Positions 51,880 through 61,201 are shown, counted from the stretch's first letter. The stretch is DNA of 64,000 nucleotides from Fontisubflavum oceani (GCF_030407165.1 NZ_CP129111.1:682001-746000), one strand, 5' to 3'. Notes: a model not told the origin generated them from the sequence alone. Program-made: numbers and translations.

Positions 51880-52569
51880 ATGAGTGATGACCGTCTAATC
51901 GTGGCCTTGGATGTGCCAGATGCGCTCTCGGGCCTGCAATTGGCCGAGCGGATCGGCGATGCCGTGAGTTTCTACAAGATCGGCTTGGGCATGTTGACCG
52001 GCGGCGGGCTGGCGCTGGCCAATGAGCTGAAACAGGATCACGGCAAGCGCATTTTCCTCGATATGAAACTGTTCGACATCTCCGCGACGGTCGAAGCCGC
52101 CGTGCGTGGATTGGCGCAGTTCGATCTGGATTTTCTGACGGTTCATGGCGATCCGCATGTGGTCCGCGCTGCGAAAGAGGGGGCGGCGGGCTCAAATATG
52201 AAAATCCTCGGTGTCACCGTGCTGACCTCGCTCAACCGCGCCGATCTCGACGCCTGCCTGATCCGTGATGGCGCGATCCCCGATCTGGTGGTCGAACGCG
52301 CTATCCGGGCATTTGACGCGGGTGCCGATGGCATCATCGCCTCACCGCAAGAGGCTGCGATGATCTGGGCGCTGCCGGAGGCGCAGGGCCGCTTGATCGT
52401 TACGCCAGGTGTTCGCCCGTCTGGCGCAGATTTGGGTGATCAAAAGCGCGTCGCGACCCCGGCCAAGGCGATTGCCGAGGGCGCGGATCATATCGTGGTA
52501 GGGCGTCCAGTCTGGCAGGCCGAAGACCCTGCCGCCGCAGCTCAAGCGATCTTGGCCGAACTGCCGTAA
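51880..52569 (+). CDS. pyrF: Orotidine 5'-phosphate decarboxylase
   Basis: Last step of UMP synthesis. The 229 residues show LIVALDVPDALSGLQLAERI, the catalytic DMKLFDISATVEAA (Asp-Lys pair), FLTVHGDPHVVRAAKEG, and the C-terminal TPGVRPSGADLGDQKRVATP. Full length. A G-rich Shine-Dalgarno precedes the ATG. Together with pyrB and the pyrC homologue at 4222-7422, this is the second pyrimidine locus in the window. Confidence 0.96.
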   Translation: MSDDRLIVALDVPDALSGLQLAERIGDAVSFYKIGLGMLTGGGLALANELKQDHGKRIFLDMKLFDISATVEAAVRGLAQFDLDFLTVHGDPHVVRAAKEGAAGSNMKILGVTVLTSLNRADLDACLIRDGAIPDLVVERAIRAFDAGADGIIASPQEAAMIWALPEAQGRLIVTPGVRPSGADLGDQKRVATPAKAIAEGADHIVVGRPVWQAEDPAAAAQAILAELP

Positions 52570-52572
52570 GAC

Positions 52573-52860
52573 TCAGTTGTCGTTGATATCGTGGTCGAAG
52601 GTCCGCACCTGCCCGGTTCGGACCCCCAACCAACGGCGGAGCCCCAACCACGCCAAAAGCGAAAAGATCGCAAAGGCCAGGAGTGTCAGATAGACAGACG
52701 CGCCTACCCAGACCGCCACCGGCCCGCCCACCAGCAGGATCACCCCGACCAGCACCGCGCCGATGCCGAAGCCAAGGAGGACATAGCTCGGCAGCAACAC
52801 TTCTCCGACAGCGAGAACCAGCCCCGCCGCCATCCAAGCCCACCATTCGCCGAGCAGCAT
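52573..52860 (-). CDS. NfeD-family membrane protein
   Basis: Short NfeD-type protein (95 residues) with hydrophobic segments (WAWMAAGLVLAVGEVLLPSYVLLG; ILLVGGPVAVWVGASVYLTLLAF) and WLGVRTGQVRT near the end, the start of a truncated OB-like region. NfeD proteins pair with SPFH/stomatin proteins, and here the start overlaps the stomatin stop by one base. Converges with pyrF. Confidence 0.85.
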   Translation of the reverse strand: MLLGEWWAWMAAGLVLAVGEVLLPSYVLLGFGIGAVLVGVILLVGGPVAVWVGASVYLTLLAFAIFSLLAWLGLRRWLGVRTGQVRTFDHDINDN

Positions 52861-53753
52861 CAGCCCCGCCCTTTCAACATCTGGAACGCCTTGCCAAAGG
52901 CATCCGCCGCATCCGCAGGGACAACAATCGTCTGCGTGCCTTGGCCCGCGGCGATCTGCGAGATGCCTTCGACTTGTTTCAGCGCGATATTGTACTGCAC
53001 CGCCTCAAGCCCACCTTTGGCAATCGCTTCAGCCACCACATTGGTTGCGTATGCCTCCGCATCGGCTTCAACCCGGCGGGCCTCAGCGGCCTGTCTCGCG
53101 GCATAAAGCTCTGCATCCGCCTGCAACTCGACATCGCGCTTTTGGCCTTCCGCGCGGGTCACTTGCGCCCGGCGTTCTCGCTCTGCGTTGAGCTGCTGCA
53201 ACATCGCATCGCGCGTTGCCTGGTCCAGCGCCACGTCGAGAATCTCGGCACGCGTCACCTCGATCCCCCAATCGTTCACCGCCGTTTCCACCATCGCCTT
53301 GATCTGGCCGATCAACTGGTTCCGGTTGGATTGAACCTCATCAAGCTCCATTTTGCCGATTTCCGCCCGCACGATACCCGCAACGGTTGTGGAAATCGCC
53401 GCATCCACATCGCGAATCCGATAGACGGTCTTTTCCGGCTCCAACACACGGTAGAAAACGCTGGTCTCAACCTGCAACAGCACGTTGTCCGAAGTGATTG
53501 CGTCTTGGCTCGCGTTGGGCAACTGACGCTCAAGAATGCTGACCTTATGGGCCACACGGTCCAAAAATGGGACAATGAAGTTGATCCCCGGCCCCAGCAC
53601 CGATTTGAGACGGCCAAACCGCTCCACCACATGCTGTTCGGATTGCGGCACAATCCGAATGCCCAGGAAAATGCAGAGAATAATGAAGCCGGCCAGCAGC
53701 AGGATCACGATATTCCCGCCCAAAAGATCGGCGAGCAGCTGATTAAAATCCAT
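52860..53753 (-). CDS. SPFH/Band 7 membrane protein (stomatin/QmcA-like)
   Basis: Membrane scaffold protein of about 297 residues: an N-terminal membrane segment (NIVILLLAGFIILCIFLGI), the Band 7 domain (IVPQSEQHVVERFGRLKSVL, GIVRAEIGKMELDEV) and a coiled coil (RDAMLQQLNAERERRAQVTRAEGQK). Thought to organise membrane domains with NfeD. The ATG at 53753 has GAGG eight bases upstream; an ATG at 53774 is the alternative. Overlaps the NfeD gene. Confidence 0.9.
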   Translation of the reverse strand: MDFNQLLADLLGGNIVILLLAGFIILCIFLGIRIVPQSEQHVVERFGRLKSVLGPGINFIVPFLDRVAHKVSILERQLPNASQDAITSDNVLLQVETSVFYRVLEPEKTVYRIRDVDAAISTTVAGIVRAEIGKMELDEVQSNRNQLIGQIKAMVETAVNDWGIEVTRAEILDVALDQATRDAMLQQLNAERERRAQVTRAEGQKRDVELQADAELYAARQAAEARRVEADAEAYATNVVAEAIAKGGLEAVQYNIALKQVEGISQIAAGQGTQTIVVPADAADAFGKAFQMLKGRG

Positions 53754-53842
53754 TGTGTTATCCTCAGGTTTCATAGCGCTATATAGGCGCGCTCAGATCG
53801 ATTTGCCTAGAACGAACTGCTGCCAATTTGGGATCGTATATC

Positions 53843-55096
53843 ATGCCCGCGCTGTGCCGCGATTGCTTGACCACCTTTGAGACTGGTGCCCGCTGCCCCG
53901 CCTGCGCCCGGCCACGAATCGTGTCGCATCCCGAACTGTTTGATCTCTCCATCGCCCATATGGATTGCGATGCGTTCTACGCCTCGGTCGAAAAACGCGA
54001 CAATCCAGAGCTGCGCGACAAGCCGGTGATCATCGGCGGCGGCAAGCGCGGCGTGGTCTCGACGGCCTGTTATATTGCGCGGATCAAAGGCGTGAAATCC
54101 GCCATGCCGATGTTCAAGGCGCTGAAACTGTGCCCCGAGGCGGTGGTGGTGCCCGGGCGGATGGAGATCTATGCCCAGGTCTCCCGCCAAATCCGCGCGA
54201 TGATGGAAGACCTCACACCCGCGATCGAGCCGCTCTCGCTTGATGAGGCGTTCATGGACCTGACAGGCACCGCCCGACTTCATGGCAAACCGCCCGCCGC
54301 GATGCTTGCCGGCTTGGTGCGCCGAATGCGCAAAGAGCTTGGGATCACCGGCTCGATCGGCCTCAGCCACAACAAATTTCTCGCCAAGATCGCCTCTGAC
54401 CTCGACAAGCCGCGCGGCTTTTCGGTGATCGGGGCCGCGGAAACGCAGGACTTCCTGGCGGAGAAACCCGTCCGGATGATCTGGGGCATCGGCGAGGCGG
54501 GTCAGGCCTCGCTCGACAAGGCCGGCATCCGCACCTTCTCGGATCTTAGGCGTTGGGACCGCAAAGCCCTGTCGGAGCGCTTTGGGACTATGGGGGATCG
54601 GCTCTATTTCCTGTCGCGTGGGGAGGATTATCGCCGTGTCAAACGCGACCGCGCCGTCAAAAGCATCTCAAACGAAACCACATTTTTTGACGATGTTGCC
54701 GATCCGGATATCCTCGACGGCCATATCTGGCGGATGACTGAGAAAGTCGCCGCCCGGGCCAAGGCGAAAGACATCGCCGGGCGTGTTGTGACGCTCAAAC
54801 TGAAACGGGCAGATTTCAGCCAGATCACCCGCCGCATCTCGCTTGGCGACGCCACCCATATGGCCGATCGAATCTATCGCACCGCGCGAGAGCTTTTCGA
54901 CGCGGTGGAGCACACGAAACCTTACCGGCTTTTGGGCGTCGGCCTCTCCGATCTGGTCCCGGCCGATGAAGCCGACCGTTCGGGCAACCTGCTCGATCCG
55001 GACCAAAGCAAACGGTATGAGGCCGAACGCGCCGCCGATGCGATCCGAGATCGGTTCGGCAAAGATGCCATCGTGAAAGGCCGCGCCCTCCGCTGA
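53843..55096 (+). CDS. dinB: DNA polymerase IV with an N-terminal zinc-finger-like extension
   Basis: Y-family translesion polymerase (417 residues). Catalytic motifs are AHMDCDAFYASVEKRDNPEL and PLSLDEAFMDLTGTARL (Asp-Glu); the little-finger domain follows with SNETTFFDDV. Before the polymerase, about residues 5-25 carry CRDCLTTFETGARCPAC, two CxxC pairs like a small zinc ribbon, not present in E. coli DinB. The ATG at 53843 is chosen; an in-frame TTG lies at 53828. Confidence 0.93.
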   Translation: MPALCRDCLTTFETGARCPACARPRIVSHPELFDLSIAHMDCDAFYASVEKRDNPELRDKPVIIGGGKRGVVSTACYIARIKGVKSAMPMFKALKLCPEAVVVPGRMEIYAQVSRQIRAMMEDLTPAIEPLSLDEAFMDLTGTARLHGKPPAAMLAGLVRRMRKELGITGSIGLSHNKFLAKIASDLDKPRGFSVIGAAETQDFLAEKPVRMIWGIGEAGQASLDKAGIRTFSDLRRWDRKALSERFGTMGDRLYFLSRGEDYRRVKRDRAVKSISNETTFFDDVADPDILDGHIWRMTEKVAARAKAKDIAGRVVTLKLKRADFSQITRRISLGDATHMADRIYRTARELFDAVEHTKPYRLLGVGLSDLVPADEADRSGNLLDPDQSKRYEAERAADAIRDRFGKDAIVKGRALR

Positions 55097-55228
55097 TGGA
55101 TCGAAATTCCCGATCTACGATAACACGCTCGCCTTCCTCAAAGGTGAACGCCCCCCGGCTTCTCTGCTTCATAAATATCCCCGCCGGAGGCATCCATCAT
55201 CGGCCACGAGGCGCAACCGCGGTTCAAC

Positions 55229-56089
55229 TCACTCCGCCGCCAGCGGCACCTGCCCGGCTTGCGGCCCGATCACCCGGCGCAGAACCTCCGCGATCAGCGC
55301 CTTCACGTTTTCGAAATTGCCATTCGGGCGGATCAATTGCTCGTTCATATAAAGCGACCGGTCGATCTCGATCTGCACCGCGTGCCGTCCGCGCGCGGGG
55401 CGGCCATAATGCTGCGTGACGAACGCCCCGGCGAAGGGCGCATTCCGGCTCACAATCAAACCGGCCTCCTCAAAAGCCGCCTCGATCTCTTCGACCACAA
55501 ACGGATCACAGGACGCCCCAAAGCGATCACCCAAAACCACTTCGGGCCGTCGCTGCCCCGGTCGCGACATGCTGTCGAGCGCCTCATGTGGCATGGAGTG
55601 GAAATCCAGCAGCACGGCGCGCCCAAACCGGTCATGAGCCTGGCGCATCAGCCCGTCCAGCGCCGCATGATAAGGGTGCCAGACCTGGCTAAGCCGTGCT
55701 TCCGCCTCTTCCAGGGTCAGTTTCCCGCGATAGATCACCCGCCCATTGGCCACCACGCGCGGGATCACGCCAAGGCCCGAACTGATCCTTGGGTTCTGCG
55801 ACGGGCGGCGTAGACCGGCCACAACACTGGGGTCCAACTCATCAGAACTGCGGTTCAGATCCACATAGGCGCGGGGGTACTCCGCCACCAAAAGCGGCGC
55901 GCCGAGCCTGGGCGCATCAGCCACCAGCATGTCCATAAACGCATCTTCGGAGGAACGGATCGCGCGTTCATCCAGCACCGTCCGACGGGTAAAACTCCAA
56001 GGATAATGCCGCCCCGAATGCGGCGACGCAGCAACCACCGGCGTGGTCACGGTCTCTGGCAGATCGAGGCGATAGGCTTGGCGCGGCAT
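55229..56089 (-). CDS. N-formylglutamate amidohydrolase
   Basis: Hydrolase of 286 residues. Family sequence includes VAASPHSGRHYPWSF, EYPRAYVDLNRSSDELDP, LLDFHSMPHEAL (metal His) and the terminal QIEIDRSLYMNEQ. In histidine breakdown this enzyme frees glutamate from N-formylglutamate; without other hut genes nearby the true substrate is open. The start is at 56089; about 160 bases separate it from tRNA-Val. Confidence 0.9.
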   Translation of the reverse strand: MPRQAYRLDLPETVTTPVVAASPHSGRHYPWSFTRRTVLDERAIRSSEDAFMDMLVADAPRLGAPLLVAEYPRAYVDLNRSSDELDPSVVAGLRRPSQNPRISSGLGVIPRVVANGRVIYRGKLTLEEAEARLSQVWHPYHAALDGLMRQAHDRFGRAVLLDFHSMPHEALDSMSRPGQRRPEVVLGDRFGASCDPFVVEEIEAAFEEAGLIVSRNAPFAGAFVTQHYGRPARGRHAVQIEIDRSLYMNEQLIRPNGNFENVKALIAEVLRRVIGPQAGQVPLAAE

Positions 56090-56252
56090 CTAAACCCTTT
56101 CCTTGCCCTGAATATAGTCGGATTCTTCTCGGGGCCAAAAGCCCCTGAAAGCCCTTGAACCACCCACCGACTCCTTTTATAGAGCGGCCTCACTGTGCGG
56201 CGGGTGCCGGACCGGGCCGTCTCTTGGCTTGTTCTGATTCTCGGTGTCACAC

Positions 56253-56327
56253 GGGCGATTAGCTCAGCGGTAGAGCACTTCGTTGACATCGAAGGGGTCA
56301 CTGGTTCAATCCCAGTATCGCCCACCA
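56253..56327 (+). tRNA. tRNA-Val(GAC)
   Basis: Cloverleaf of 75 bases starting GGGCGATTAGCTCAGCGGTA, anticodon GAC in the loop TTGACAT between CTTCG and CGAAG, T-loop GGTTCAATCCC and encoded CCA. Isolated gene, divergent from the N-formylglutamate amidohydrolase and upstream of rpmJ. Confidence 0.96.
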
Positions 56328-56394
56328 TTTCCGCCCTTATATTAAGGGCTTAACCCTAAGGCGCATCGCCGCGCCGCGACGAAGGAGATAGGCC

Positions 56395-56520
56395 ATGAAG
56401 GTCAAGAACTCGCTCCGCTCGCTCAAGCAGCGCCATCGCGATTGCCGCGTCGTGCGCCGTAAGGGCCGCGTTTATGTGATCAACAAAACGCAGCGCCGGT
56501 TCAAAGCCCGCCAGGGCTGA
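56395..56520 (+). CDS. rpmJ: 50S ribosomal protein L36
   Basis: Ribosomal protein of 41 residues, MKVKNSLRSLKQRHRDCR then VVRRKGRVYVINKTQRRFKA and a terminal RQG. It is the zinc-independent form: only one Cys instead of the CCCH set. GAAGGAGA precedes the ATG by nine bases, and a strong terminator follows. Confidence 0.95.
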   Translation: MKVKNSLRSLKQRHRDCRVVRRKGRVYVINKTQRRFKARQG

Positions 56521-56537
56521 GCCAAAGCGCTTGAGCT

Positions 56538-56566
56538 GAAAAGGCCGCCCTTGGGGCGGCTTTTTT
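56538..56566 (+). terminator. Intrinsic terminator after rpmJ
   Basis: AAAAGGCCGCC, short loop CTTG, GGGCGGCTTTTTT: a strong G+C stem followed by six T, about 20 bases after the rpmJ stop. Confidence 0.9.
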
Positions 56567-56620
56567 GTTGTCTGCGCTCAGAAGACCGATGGTGAACGGC
56601 GCGACCCTAAGCCGAACCAG

Positions 56621-57325
56621 TCACGCGCCGAGGATGAGCAGTTCTTCAAACCGGGTCATATCATTGAACCGACAGAATGCAGGCGCGGTCAGCGGAATAA
56701 CCGGCGCCGCCTCTACGAGGTCTTCAAGAATCGCAGGCAGCTCGGCCTCCCAGACGGGCAAATCGGCATCTGCAATCCAGCCGGTCGGGTAGGCGAAGGT
56801 CATGTGGTGGCGATAGGCATCATGCTCCTCATGACGGTATCCGAACGGCTCGGTCAAAGCCTCGCGCCACGCCCGCAGATGCGCCACGTCCTCTGCTGTC
56901 GCGCCTTCGAGGATGAGACCTGAGGGCCTGATCCCCATGGCGCGCACGGCAAAGCGCGGCGGCGAATGGAAATGCGCCAACCGATCAGATAGGACCTCCG
57001 TCAGACGCGCGATCGGGGCCTCTCGATCCAGACCCTCGGGCCAGGCGTCGGGCGTTCGGCGGGTCTCAATCACACCTTCAAACACCGTCATATGCAGGCT
57101 GTCGACAGGCGTGTAGAGGAACTGTTCCGCGCCGGGCAGGACCTGCATACGGGCGCGAGCCTCAAGCACGGCTTGGTGGACCGGCGCATTGAAATCCAGA
57201 TGGCAGACCACCGTATTGCCCGCTTCGGGCAGAAAGCGAGTCGCGTCATAGCGTGTGCCCAGGCGCGATGGTGGGCTGCTATGGCTGCGGGCAGCATAGT
57301 CGGTGACTTCGATACTGTGCGTCAT
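56621..57325 (-). CDS. DUF1868 / 2H-phosphoesterase-like protein
   Basis: The 234-residue protein has two HxT-type motifs, SLHMTVFEGVI (about residue 92) and YRHHMTFAYPTGW (about residue 187), the mark of the 2H phosphoesterase fold shared by 2'-5' RNA ligases and cyclic phosphodiesterases. LGTRYDATRFLPEAGNTVVC fits the DUF1868 group. The ATG at 57325 has GGAGGG nearby upstream. Substrate unknown, probably a nucleic acid or nucleotide phosphodiester. Confidence 0.85.
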   Translation of the reverse strand: MTHSIEVTDYAARSHSSPPSRLGTRYDATRFLPEAGNTVVCHLDFNAPVHQAVLEARARMQVLPGAEQFLYTPVDSLHMTVFEGVIETRRTPDAWPEGLDREAPIARLTEVLSDRLAHFHSPPRFAVRAMGIRPSGLILEGATAEDVAHLRAWREALTEPFGYRHEEHDAYRHHMTFAYPTGWIADADLPVWEAELPAILEDLVEAAPVIPLTAPAFCRFNDMTRFEELLILGA

Positions 57326-57408
57326 CTCTTCCCTCCAGCTTCTGTGTTGCATTTAGGGGTCCGCGTTAACAGCACTGTGACGCTAGAGATGACGGCGCTC
57401 AGCGTCTC

Positions 57409-58854
57409 TCACCGCGCCAACCCAAGCAAACCGCTCACATCCAAATGCGCCTCCATATGATCGGCCAGCGCATCCAAGGTGTGCTCGACACTCTCCCCGT
57501 AAGCGGCATCCGACGCGGCGACATCAAATTGACCAAGCCACGCGCCCCGGAACTCATCATCTCGAAACATCCCATGCAGATAGCTGCCCTGCACCCGCCC
57601 ATCCGCGCTCATGGCCCCTTCGGGCGTATCAGCGATATAGGCAAAGGGCCGCGCCCGGTCCGACCCGTCGCTCGCCCCGATGTGAATCTCATATCCATGA
57701 AATCCGGCCCCGCTCGCCGCGTGAACCGCGCCCACTTCCGTCAGCCGCTTCGCCGGGGTCATCACCGTCTCAATATCCAAGAACCCAAGGCCAGGCGTTT
57801 CGCCGGCCGGCCCTTCAATCCCCTCAGGGTCAGCCACAACCCGGCCCAACATCTGATAGCCGCCGCAAATCCCCAGGATATGCCCGCCCCGGCGATGATG
57901 CGCCGCCAAATCAACATCCCAGCCCTGCGCCCGCAAAAAGGCCAGATCCCCGCGAGTCGACTTCGTCCCCGGCAAGATCACCAAATCCGCATCCCCGGGG
58001 ATCGCCCGCCCCGGTCCCAGCATGGTCAGCCGAACGCCCGGTTCTTGCATCAACGGGTCCAGATCATCGAAATTCGCAATCCGCGAAAGCGCCAGGCAGA
58101 CGATATGAAAACCACCTTCGCGCTTCGGCGCGCCCATCGACAGCGCATCCTCCGCAGGCAACTTCCAAGCGTCACGGAACCACGGCAGGACGCCGAATCC
58201 GGGCCAGCCCGTCTCGGTCTCAATCCGCGCATACCCATCATCGAAGAGGCTCACATCGCCCCGGAACTTGTTGACCAAGAACCCCGCAATCATCGCTGCA
58301 TCGCCCGGGTCGATCACCGCTTGCGTGCCGACGATCTGCGCAATGACCCCGCCGCGGTCGATATCACCCGCCAACACAACCGGCACATCCGCCGCCACAG
58401 CAAATCCCATATTGGCAATGTCGCGCGGGCGGAGATTGACCTCCGCCGGACTGCCCGCGCCTTCGACAATCACCAGATCATGCGCCGCTTTCAGCCGCGT
58501 GAAGCTCTCCAGAACCGCCGCCATGAGCGTCTGCTTCAGCGCGCTATAATCCCGCGCCGAGGCCGAGATGAGCCGTTGCCCCTGCACCACCACCTGCGCG
58601 CCGATATCCGTTTCCGGCTTCAACAAAACCGGGTTCATATCGGTCATCGGCACCAGGCCACAGGCCATCGCCTGCAACGCCTGCGCCCGCCCGATCTCGC
58701 CGCCATCGGCGGTCACCGCGGCATTGTTCGACATGTTTTGCGGTTTGAACGGCGCAACCGAGAGCCCGCGCCGTCGCGCGGCGCGACAAAGCCCCGCGAC
58801 CAGCATCGACTTGCCCACATCCGAGCCCGTGCCCTGGATCATCACTGCCCGCAT
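57409..58854 (-). CDS. cobQ: Cobyric acid synthase
   Basis: Amidates four carboxylates of adenosylcobyrinic acid diamide in B12 synthesis. The 481 residues contain the P-loop-like MIQGTGSDVGKSMLVAGLCR, KPQNMSNNAAVT, VVLAGDIDRGGVIAQIVGTQ and a C-terminal glutaminase with GICGGYQMLG (nucleophile Cys) and GSYLHGMF. No other cob genes are in the window. It begins 23 bases after the secreted protein gene upstream. Confidence 0.95.
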   Translation of the reverse strand: MRAVMIQGTGSDVGKSMLVAGLCRAARRRGLSVAPFKPQNMSNNAAVTADGGEIGRAQALQAMACGLVPMTDMNPVLLKPETDIGAQVVVQGQRLISASARDYSALKQTLMAAVLESFTRLKAAHDLVIVEGAGSPAEVNLRPRDIANMGFAVAADVPVVLAGDIDRGGVIAQIVGTQAVIDPGDAAMIAGFLVNKFRGDVSLFDDGYARIETETGWPGFGVLPWFRDAWKLPAEDALSMGAPKREGGFHIVCLALSRIANFDDLDPLMQEPGVRLTMLGPGRAIPGDADLVILPGTKSTRGDLAFLRAQGWDVDLAAHHRRGGHILGICGGYQMLGRVVADPEGIEGPAGETPGLGFLDIETVMTPAKRLTEVGAVHAASGAGFHGYEIHIGASDGSDRARPFAYIADTPEGAMSADGRVQGSYLHGMFRDDEFRGAWLGQFDVAASDAAYGESVEHTLDALADHMEAHLDVSGLLGLAR

Positions 58855-58877
58855 GAGACCGCCCTATCGTGCCGCGC

Positions 58878-59407
58878 TCACCACTGGCTCTCGCGCTGGC
58901 GCAATTGCTGCAAGGTGTATCGCGGCGCAATCGGCCCGGCATCTCCGGCGATAAAACGAGGGTCCTGGCCCATGCAGCCCAGGCCGCAGATTTGCGTCGA
59001 CAAATCTGCCCATCGATGAACCAGAGCCGCCCGCCTGGCGTCGCCACATAGCCGTTTACGCCTTCGGATATGTCGCCTTCGACATCGTTGCTCGACGGCA
59101 CCTCGCTATCGGCTTCGGTGTCAAACCCGGCATGGGTGTGGAACGAAGCCGTCACCTCGACAAACCGACTCTCGTCACCGCGTGAAAGGCAGCTGTCGCT
59201 GCGCCCGCGCGTCACCTCAGTGGCGGCATATCGGCCGTTTTCGATGATCCCAATATAGCCGCAATATTCCCGGTTTTCGGCGAAGGACCGACCCTGCAAC
59301 TGGCCGAAAGCCTGCCGCGCGGCGGCCAGCTCGCCCGCCGGTTGCGCCGACGCCGGAACGGGTAAACTCATGACGACTGCAATAGCCAAGATTCCCAAGC
59401 TGCGCAT
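58878..59407 (-). pseudogene. Secreted DUF4329 protein with JAMM-like motif, frame broken near 58998
   Basis: The N-terminus is a signal peptide (LGILAIAVVMSLPVPASA). The core has ITVENGR-like strands and FHTHAGFDTEADSEVPSSND, in which HTH and a later SSND recall the JAMM/MPN metalloprotease pattern HxH...SxxD seen in DUF4329 domains. After WFIDGQICR the frame changes; adding one base near 58998 restores QICGLGCMGQDPRFI and an end at TGA 58880-58878 (about 176 residues). Uncorrected, the frame runs wrongly into cobQ. The start at 59407 has GGGGA upstream. It follows the caspase-like gene by 25 bases. Confidence 0.72.
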
Positions 59408-59432
59408 GAAGGGTCCCCGTTTGTCCCGCACC

Positions 59433-61124
59433 TCACTGCCGGATGATCACACCCATCGCATCGGCCAGCAGCCGGACCACCGTAGACTGATCCAGATAGC
59501 CCGTCACCTGCAAGTTGCGCGCCTGTTGATAGCGGCGCATCGCGCGGCGGGTATCGTTGTCAAAGACACCGTCGACCGGCCCCGGGTCGAGGCCCGCGCC
59601 CGCCAAGCGCTGCTCGATCAGGCGCCGCGTGACAGGGGTCAAATTCAAACCCGCTTCCCGCGCCTCGAGTTGGGCGATGACATCGCGGTCGCGCCCGTCA
59701 TCTACCAACTCATCCAACCGCGCATTGGCGGCCCCTGCAAAGGCACCGTCCGGATAGCTCTCCAGATACCCGCGATAAGCGGCCTCAGTGTCCTGATCCT
59801 GCGCCCAATCCCAGGCCGCGCGCTCCTCCGCCTCGGTTTCCGCACGGGCCACCGCTTCGATGTCCTCTAAACGGGCCCGGGCGAGATCGGAAAACACCCC
59901 ATCGGGATACCGCTCCAAGTAAGACCGAAGCCCGGCTTCATCCGCTCCCTGACCCAAGGCTTGCCAATAGGCCCGGTCGGCCCGCTCCTGCGCCTCGGCC
60001 CGCAACCGCGCCTCTTCCTCCAACTCCGCTGCCCGCGCGTCGGCCATATCTGACAGCCGGGTGATCTGATCGGTGTCGAGATAGCCGGACGCCTCGATCC
60101 CCTCCGCTGCCTGCCAAGCGCCAATCGCGCCGCGCGAACCGGGGCCGAAAATCCCGTCAATGCCGCGCGGATTGTAGTCCAGAAGGGTCAGATCGCGCTG
60201 AATCTCCTGCCGTTCCGCCCGTGTTAGCTCCAGCGCCTCTTCGGCCAAACGCGCCGCCCGGCCCGGCTCCGCGCGAATGGCATCGACCCGCGCCCGCGCT
60301 TCGGCCGCATTCGGGCCCGCGGGGTATTCGTTGAGATAGGCGGTATAGGCCGCTTCGGTGTTCAATTCGGCAACGGCCTCCCAAAGTGCCAGTTCCTCAG
60401 GGTCCGAACCCGTTTCAACCGGCGGCGGTGCGATAACCTCGGCGCTGCCTTCGGCCTCTGGCAAGTCGAGAAACGGCAGTGACTGCGGCAGAAACCCAAA
60501 TCCCGTCAGGGTGTCCGACCGGGCCACCATTTCGCCGATAGACACGCCCGGCTCCAACAGGTCCCGCCGGGCAAACCGGGCCACATCCCGCGCCTCACCT
60601 GAGATCACCGTCACCCCTTGCGGTACGTCGATTTGCCCCATGCCGGGCTGCAACCCCGTCCCAAGTTCAATCGACCGATCCTCGGTGCCCAAGAGCACAA
60701 TAGCCCGCCCCTGCGCTTGGCTCGCGATCTCGAGAATGGTGCTCAGCGCGACGCCCTGTCCGCCAACGGTCGCCAGATCGGGCGCATCCACGTCGCGGCC
60801 CAGAAACCAGCTCTCTCCGCCAGCTCCGTCCAAGAGGGTCGCCTGCGCAAAATGCCCGCTAAGCGCGATGACCACGCGGCTCTCCTCACCTTCGGCCAAA
60901 ACCTCCGAAAGCAACGCCCGAATCTCTGCGGCGGTTTGATCCTCGCCGGCGAAGACCCGAAACCCGGCCTCTTCCAAATCATCCGCCGCATCCAGAAGAT
61001 CATCCGCCGCCCGGATCGTCGCGGCCTCGTCAAAGCGGCTATTGTCAATCACCAGTGCCGTATCGGCAAACGCGACTTGCGGCAAAAGCAGGCCAAACGC
61101 GGCCCATAGATAACGATAGCTCAT
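59433..61124 (-). CDS. Secreted degenerate caspase-like protein with peptidoglycan-binding domains
   Basis: The 563-residue protein has a signal peptide (LWAAFGLLLPQVAFA), then a p20 caspase-like domain (TALVIDNSRFDEAA, VVIALSGHFAQA). The His of SGH is kept but the DAC nucleophile position reads LLGTED, so it is probably inactive. Two peptidoglycan_binding_1 domains follow (LLDYNPRGIDGIFGPGSRGA; AGLDPGPVDGVFDNDTRRAM), with three copies of a YL..YP.G repeat near residues 270, 410 and 460 (AYTAYLNEYPAGP, GLRSYLERYPDGVF, AYRGYLESYPDGAF). Likely a wall-bound scaffold in the periplasm. GGGAGA precedes the ATG. Confidence 0.8.
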   Translation of the reverse strand: MSYRYLWAAFGLLLPQVAFADTALVIDNSRFDEAATIRAADDLLDAADDLEEAGFRVFAGEDQTAAEIRALLSEVLAEGEESRVVIALSGHFAQATLLDGAGGESWFLGRDVDAPDLATVGGQGVALSTILEIASQAQGRAIVLLGTEDRSIELGTGLQPGMGQIDVPQGVTVISGEARDVARFARRDLLEPGVSIGEMVARSDTLTGFGFLPQSLPFLDLPEAEGSAEVIAPPPVETGSDPEELALWEAVAELNTEAAYTAYLNEYPAGPNAAEARARVDAIRAEPGRAARLAEEALELTRAERQEIQRDLTLLDYNPRGIDGIFGPGSRGAIGAWQAAEGIEASGYLDTDQITRLSDMADARAAELEEEARLRAEAQERADRAYWQALGQGADEAGLRSYLERYPDGVFSDLARARLEDIEAVARAETEAEERAAWDWAQDQDTEAAYRGYLESYPDGAFAGAANARLDELVDDGRDRDVIAQLEAREAGLNLTPVTRRLIEQRLAGAGLDPGPVDGVFDNDTRRAMRRYQQARNLQVTGYLDQSTVVRLLADAMGVIIRQ

Positions 61125-61201
61125 ACGGTCTCTCCCAGGGGTCGATCTCACCCCGAGAGACTTAGCATGATGCGCTTTGTTAGCCGATAACAGCCGCGCG
61201 G

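Noticed and set aside
56333..56350. GCCCTT-N5-AAGGGC hairpin after tRNA-Val as a terminator
   Set aside because: Short stem with no following T run; transcription could well continue into rpmJ.
57445..59019. 524-residue plus-strand ORF
   Set aside because: Antisense of cobQ and of the secreted protein gene; Arg/His-rich, no family signature.
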